A DNA stretch of 7,738 bases from CBFDCQ01 sp965603355 (GTDB taxonomy: Bacteria > Hydrogenedentota > CAZGCA01 > CBFDCQ01): positions 1-7,738 of the forward strand of contig CBFDCQ010000112.1 of the NCBI GenBank assembly GCA_965603355.1, in the 5' to 3' direction. Within the stretch, counting starts at the first letter, position 1. Each line of letters starts with the position of its first letter. Position numbers and translations under genes: made by a program. The notes beneath the pieces were generated by a model. The model searched no databases. It saw nothing but the letters and a program-made list of their open reading frames with translations, and was not told the DNA's origin. Shown piece after piece: positions 5,637 through 7,738 of the stretch.

Positions 5637-7340
5637 TCACGCCGGTGTTTCACTGAGTTCCTGCAAGTTTGTTTCCATCAAATGCTCGCAGAGCGCCTCA
5701 GCGCACACGGCGTGCCCTTCTGCAATCACGTGACCATCCACAATGTAGTAAGGGCAGCCTCGATTGTCGGATAATTGCTTAAAACGGTCCAGAGTCTCCA
5801 CGAAAGCGATACCGTTCCTAGTAGTCATATCCCTTACTAGGCGTAGGGTCTTATCCAAGTCATAGAGCTCCGGCTCGACACCAAACAGGTCGGTCACTCT
5901 TTCGAGCTCGCCATCGCATACCTCATGTAGGGCCGGGATTACAAAGAGCAAGAACGCGATTTGCCTTTCTCTGCAACTGTTGGCGATTCCGCAGACAGAT
6001 TCCTCCAGAAGTTCCCACCCTTCCTCCAGCTCCGGATAGTAGGTTGAGAGGCTGGATTCGAACCAATGCGGTCGCTCATCCTCCGACGGGGGAAAGCGTC
6101 GCACAGCCCTTCGGAAACGGCCGCGCAACCGATGCTGGAGCTGATCTTGCAGCTGAACGTACCGGCGATATATGAAGGCAAACCCGCGGCTGTACCGGCG
6201 CAAGGTTTTCGTGGGTGCGGTAGTGCGCCTTTTCCGCCAAAGCTCCAGGGTCTTTTGCCAATCAAGATGGTAGCTTCTCGTCACCTTGCCCACTCTCACA
6301 AGAGCGTCACGAACATCGGTTTGCGGATGGAGCTGGAGGATCACCATGTCCGGTTCGAGGGCAAATCCCCTTTCCTCCAGAATGATCCGTTCTTGCCAGA
6401 CGCCATACGCGCAAGTTCCCGCGTTGATCACCTCTATCCGTTTGTTGAGGTTCTGCTCCGCGAGCAATCTTTCGAGCACCTTGGCATATGTCTCGTTTAG
6501 GTGAACCCCGCCGCCCATCGTCGAGGAGTCGCCTAGGCACAGAATGCGGTACGTGGAATCCTCTTTCTTATCGTAATGCCGATCCCGGAATCCCTGATCG
6601 CTTGTGGCGTAGGTGCAGCGAAATTCCTCCGTAATATGCTCCGCCTCCGCATCTTCGGCACAGCAAAAAATGGCACGCGGATGTGGTCTGTAGACGTTGC
6701 CCCGCGCAACGGGAGGAGGGGGAACAGTCAACCTGACGGCCAACTCAAACAGCGCCAGACAAAACAGCACAGAAGCGACGACCAGGCCTGTTTCCACAGG
6801 CTGTCTCCTTATACCTCTCTCTGTCGTACGAGTAGGTCGTGGAAGGCGTATAGTGAGGTATACCAGAAAGCCCGCAAGGCAAAGATAGGCGTACGGCCGC
6901 GAAACGTCGATGAATATCACACCAAGAACGAGCGCTGTCACCACGACAATTAACACTTTTCTCACTAACCCGGGGTACGGCAGTAGCCTCCTGCACAATG
7001 CCTGAGCCACCCGGTGTCTTGCGAGCAACTTGCCCTGCACCAGCATTATCCACGCGAACGCCGTCCGAACAGCGAGGAACCCTGATGACATGGCCCAATC
7101 GAGCGGACTCCAAGTCACCACTGAAATGAGCAGGACCCGAACTATGAGAACACACGCCCACGCCTTGAGTGCCGGCCTAGACAACAAACTTACTGCAAGG
7201 AGCGGCCAAAAGAAACGCCAGACACCGGTGTTCATCTGAGATTCGACGAGGACGATGACGAACAAGGCAGGTAGTACTACGAGGTCGCGAGTTCGACTGT
7301 TCCGTGTTTTCCCGGGAGTTGTTTCACTAGACGATTGCAT
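5637..7340 (-). CDS. Membrane-anchored SGNH/GDSL-fold protein
   Basis: This is a 567-residue protein in two parts. Residues 20-205 are strongly hydrophobic, with about six or seven helices (near 20-33, 42-55, 60-76, 86-102, 128-145, 148-165, 184-204). From about 260 there is an SGNH-hydrolase-like domain: RILCLGDSSTMGG (265-277) with nucleophile Ser272, INAGTCAYG (305-313) as block II, and DGHVIAEGH (535-543) as the C-terminal Asp/His motif (Asp535, His537). Members act as esterases, lipases or O-acyltransferases, often on surface glycans. Block III, normally GND-like, reads LHPQTDVRD (337-345), so the oxyanion Asn seems replaced by Thr341; activity may be altered. The ATG at 7340 has only a weak SD (GGGA). 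It is the first gene of the operon and ends 11 nt before the carbamoyltransferase. The catalytic domain probably lies outside the cytoplasmic membrane. Confidence 0.85.
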   Translation of the reverse strand: MQSSSETTPGKTRNSRTRDLVVLPALFVIVLVESQMNTGVWRFFWPLLAVSLLSRPALKAWACVLIVRVLLISVVTWSPLDWAMSSGFLAVRTAFAWIMLVQGKLLARHRVAQALCRRLLPYPGLVRKVLIVVVTALVLGVIFIDVSRPYAYLCLAGFLVYLTIRLPRPTRTTERGIRRQPVETGLVVASVLFCLALFELAVRLTVPPPPVARGNVYRPHPRAIFCCAEDAEAEHITEEFRCTYATSDQGFRDRHYDKKEDSTYRILCLGDSSTMGGGVHLNETYAKVLERLLAEQNLNKRIEVINAGTCAYGVWQERIILEERGFALEPDMVILQLHPQTDVRDALVRVGKVTRSYHLDWQKTLELWRKRRTTAPTKTLRRYSRGFAFIYRRYVQLQDQLQHRLRGRFRRAVRRFPPSEDERPHWFESSLSTYYPELEEGWELLEESVCGIANSCRERQIAFLLFVIPALHEVCDGELERVTDLFGVEPELYDLDKTLRLVRDMTTRNGIAFVETLDRFKQLSDNRGCPYYIVDGHVIAEGHAVCAEALCEHLMETNLQELSETPA

Positions 7341-7390
7341 TCCACTTTTCCCGTCTCGGAAAGCGAAGATAACAAGTATTAAGAGATTAC

Positions 7391-7420
7391 ATTGTCTCAG
7401 AACCGTGAAGCGGCTGTCAA
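7391..7420 (-). promoter_or_regulatory. Promoter for the carbamoyltransferase operon
   Basis: On the minus strand a perfect TTGACA (7420-7415) is followed by an 18-bp spacer and GACAAT (7396-7391), which matches the -10 consensus at 4 of 6. Transcription would start near 7384, about 45 nt before the SGNH gene. No other promoter of similar quality is needed for the three downstream genes, given gaps of 11-17 nt. Confidence 0.55.
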
Positions 7421-7447
7421 GTTCCGATGCGGGCCCCCGACCCTAAA

Positions 7448-7470
7448 CGACCTGCATAGAACGCAGGTCG
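7448..7470 (-). terminator. Possible weak terminator hairpin
   Basis: CGACCTGC (7448-7455) pairs perfectly over 8 bp with GCAGGTCG (7463-7470) around a 7-nt loop. Read leftward it is followed by only TTT and then G-rich sequence. It lies between the gene cut by the right edge and the operon promoter, where a terminator would be expected, but the short T run makes efficient intrinsic termination doubtful. Confidence 0.35.
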
Positions 7471-7564
7471 CCGCGCGTGCAATTGCCGGTTGACGCATGT
7501 GAATAAGCGGACCGTGACTTATGGACCGGTGCAGCAGAGGAGCGGGTTGAACATCGCTGGAACG

Positions 7565-7738
7565 TCACACGGCTCCTTCTCCTGCCGCCCGCGTGAGCAC
7601 CCCCGCGAGAAGCAGAAGGGCAATAAGATAACCCAGAGCAGCTGATAACAGGACTACCGTGAAGTTCATCGCGATAGCCCGGATAATGGCCAGAATGGAG
7701 CCCAACACGGTCACCCCTCCGTTAACCCCCACATCGCG
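7565..7738 (-). CDS. C-terminal end of an unidentified membrane protein (partial)
   Basis: The minus strand is open from the right edge to TGA at 7567-7565, giving 57 residues that include LGSILAIIRAIAMNFTVVLL followed by SAALGYLIALLLLAGVLTRAAGEGAV at the end. One or two hydrophobic helices end in a short polar tail. I do not recognise a family. The frame is not proven: no domain is visible, and a short 34-residue membrane peptide beginning at the internal ATG (7669) is an alternative. Codon use looks compatible with coding. It reads in the same direction as the carbamoyltransferase operon but is separated from it by 224 bp holding a hairpin and a promoter. Confidence 0.45.
   Translation of the reverse strand, partial: RDVGVNGGVTVLGSILAIIRAIAMNFTVVLLSAALGYLIALLLLAGVLTRAAGEGAV

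Noticed and set aside
3216..7340. Saxitoxin-like or antibiotic biosynthetic cluster
   Set aside because: Although SxtJ-like and carbamoyltransferase genes are present, no polyketide, amidinotransferase, aminocyclitol or oxygenase gene is seen on either side.

Overview
The window reads as ordinary bacterial chromosome of moderate-to-high GC, with densely packed genes, clear Shine-Dalgarno (SD) sites and recognisable sigma70-type promoters. I cannot place it to genus. A pure Lys/Ala repeat protein resembling histone H1, a Thermotoga-type DAHP synthase, and a carbamoyltransferase/SxtJ/DUF5989/SGNH cassette together suggest an environmental bacterium, perhaps from a poorly cultured Gram-negative phylum. 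That placement is inference only. There is no sign of a phage, insertion sequence, CRISPR array, tRNA or rRNA.

Left part (1-736): a gene on the minus strand, cut by the left edge, encodes an extremely lysine-rich histone-H1-like repeat protein. It is driven by a good extended -10 promoter at 449-477 and has a predicted leader of about 230 nt. Two exact 9-bp direct repeats straddle its -10 box and transcription start. A divergent promoter with a perfect consensus (TTGACA, 17 bp, TATAAT) at 655-683 faces the other way.

Middle part (737-3195, plus strand): a housekeeping set of aroF (DAHP synthase, first step of the shikimate pathway), scpB (chromosome condensation/segregation) and an rluB-type 23S rRNA pseudouridine synthase. 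The common scpA-scpB-rluB order is kept except that aroF lies where scpA would often be.

Right part (3216-7340, minus strand, converging on rluB with only 20 bp between the stop codons): a tight four-gene operon with its own promoter at 7391-7420. In transcription order it encodes a membrane-anchored SGNH/GDSL-fold protein, a NodU/TobZ-family O-carbamoyltransferase, a SxtJ-type small membrane protein and a 49-residue DUF5989 membrane peptide (below the size of usual ORF calls). The gaps are 11, 17 and 14 nt. These partners are known to recur together, and the combination suggests a membrane-associated system that carbamoylates a small molecule or surface glycan. Its product is unknown. This is the most interesting part of the window. 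The SGNH member also appears to lack the usual block III Asn.

Right edge (7341-7738): an intergenic region with the operon promoter and a small hairpin, then the C-terminal end of a hydrophobic protein that I cannot identify.
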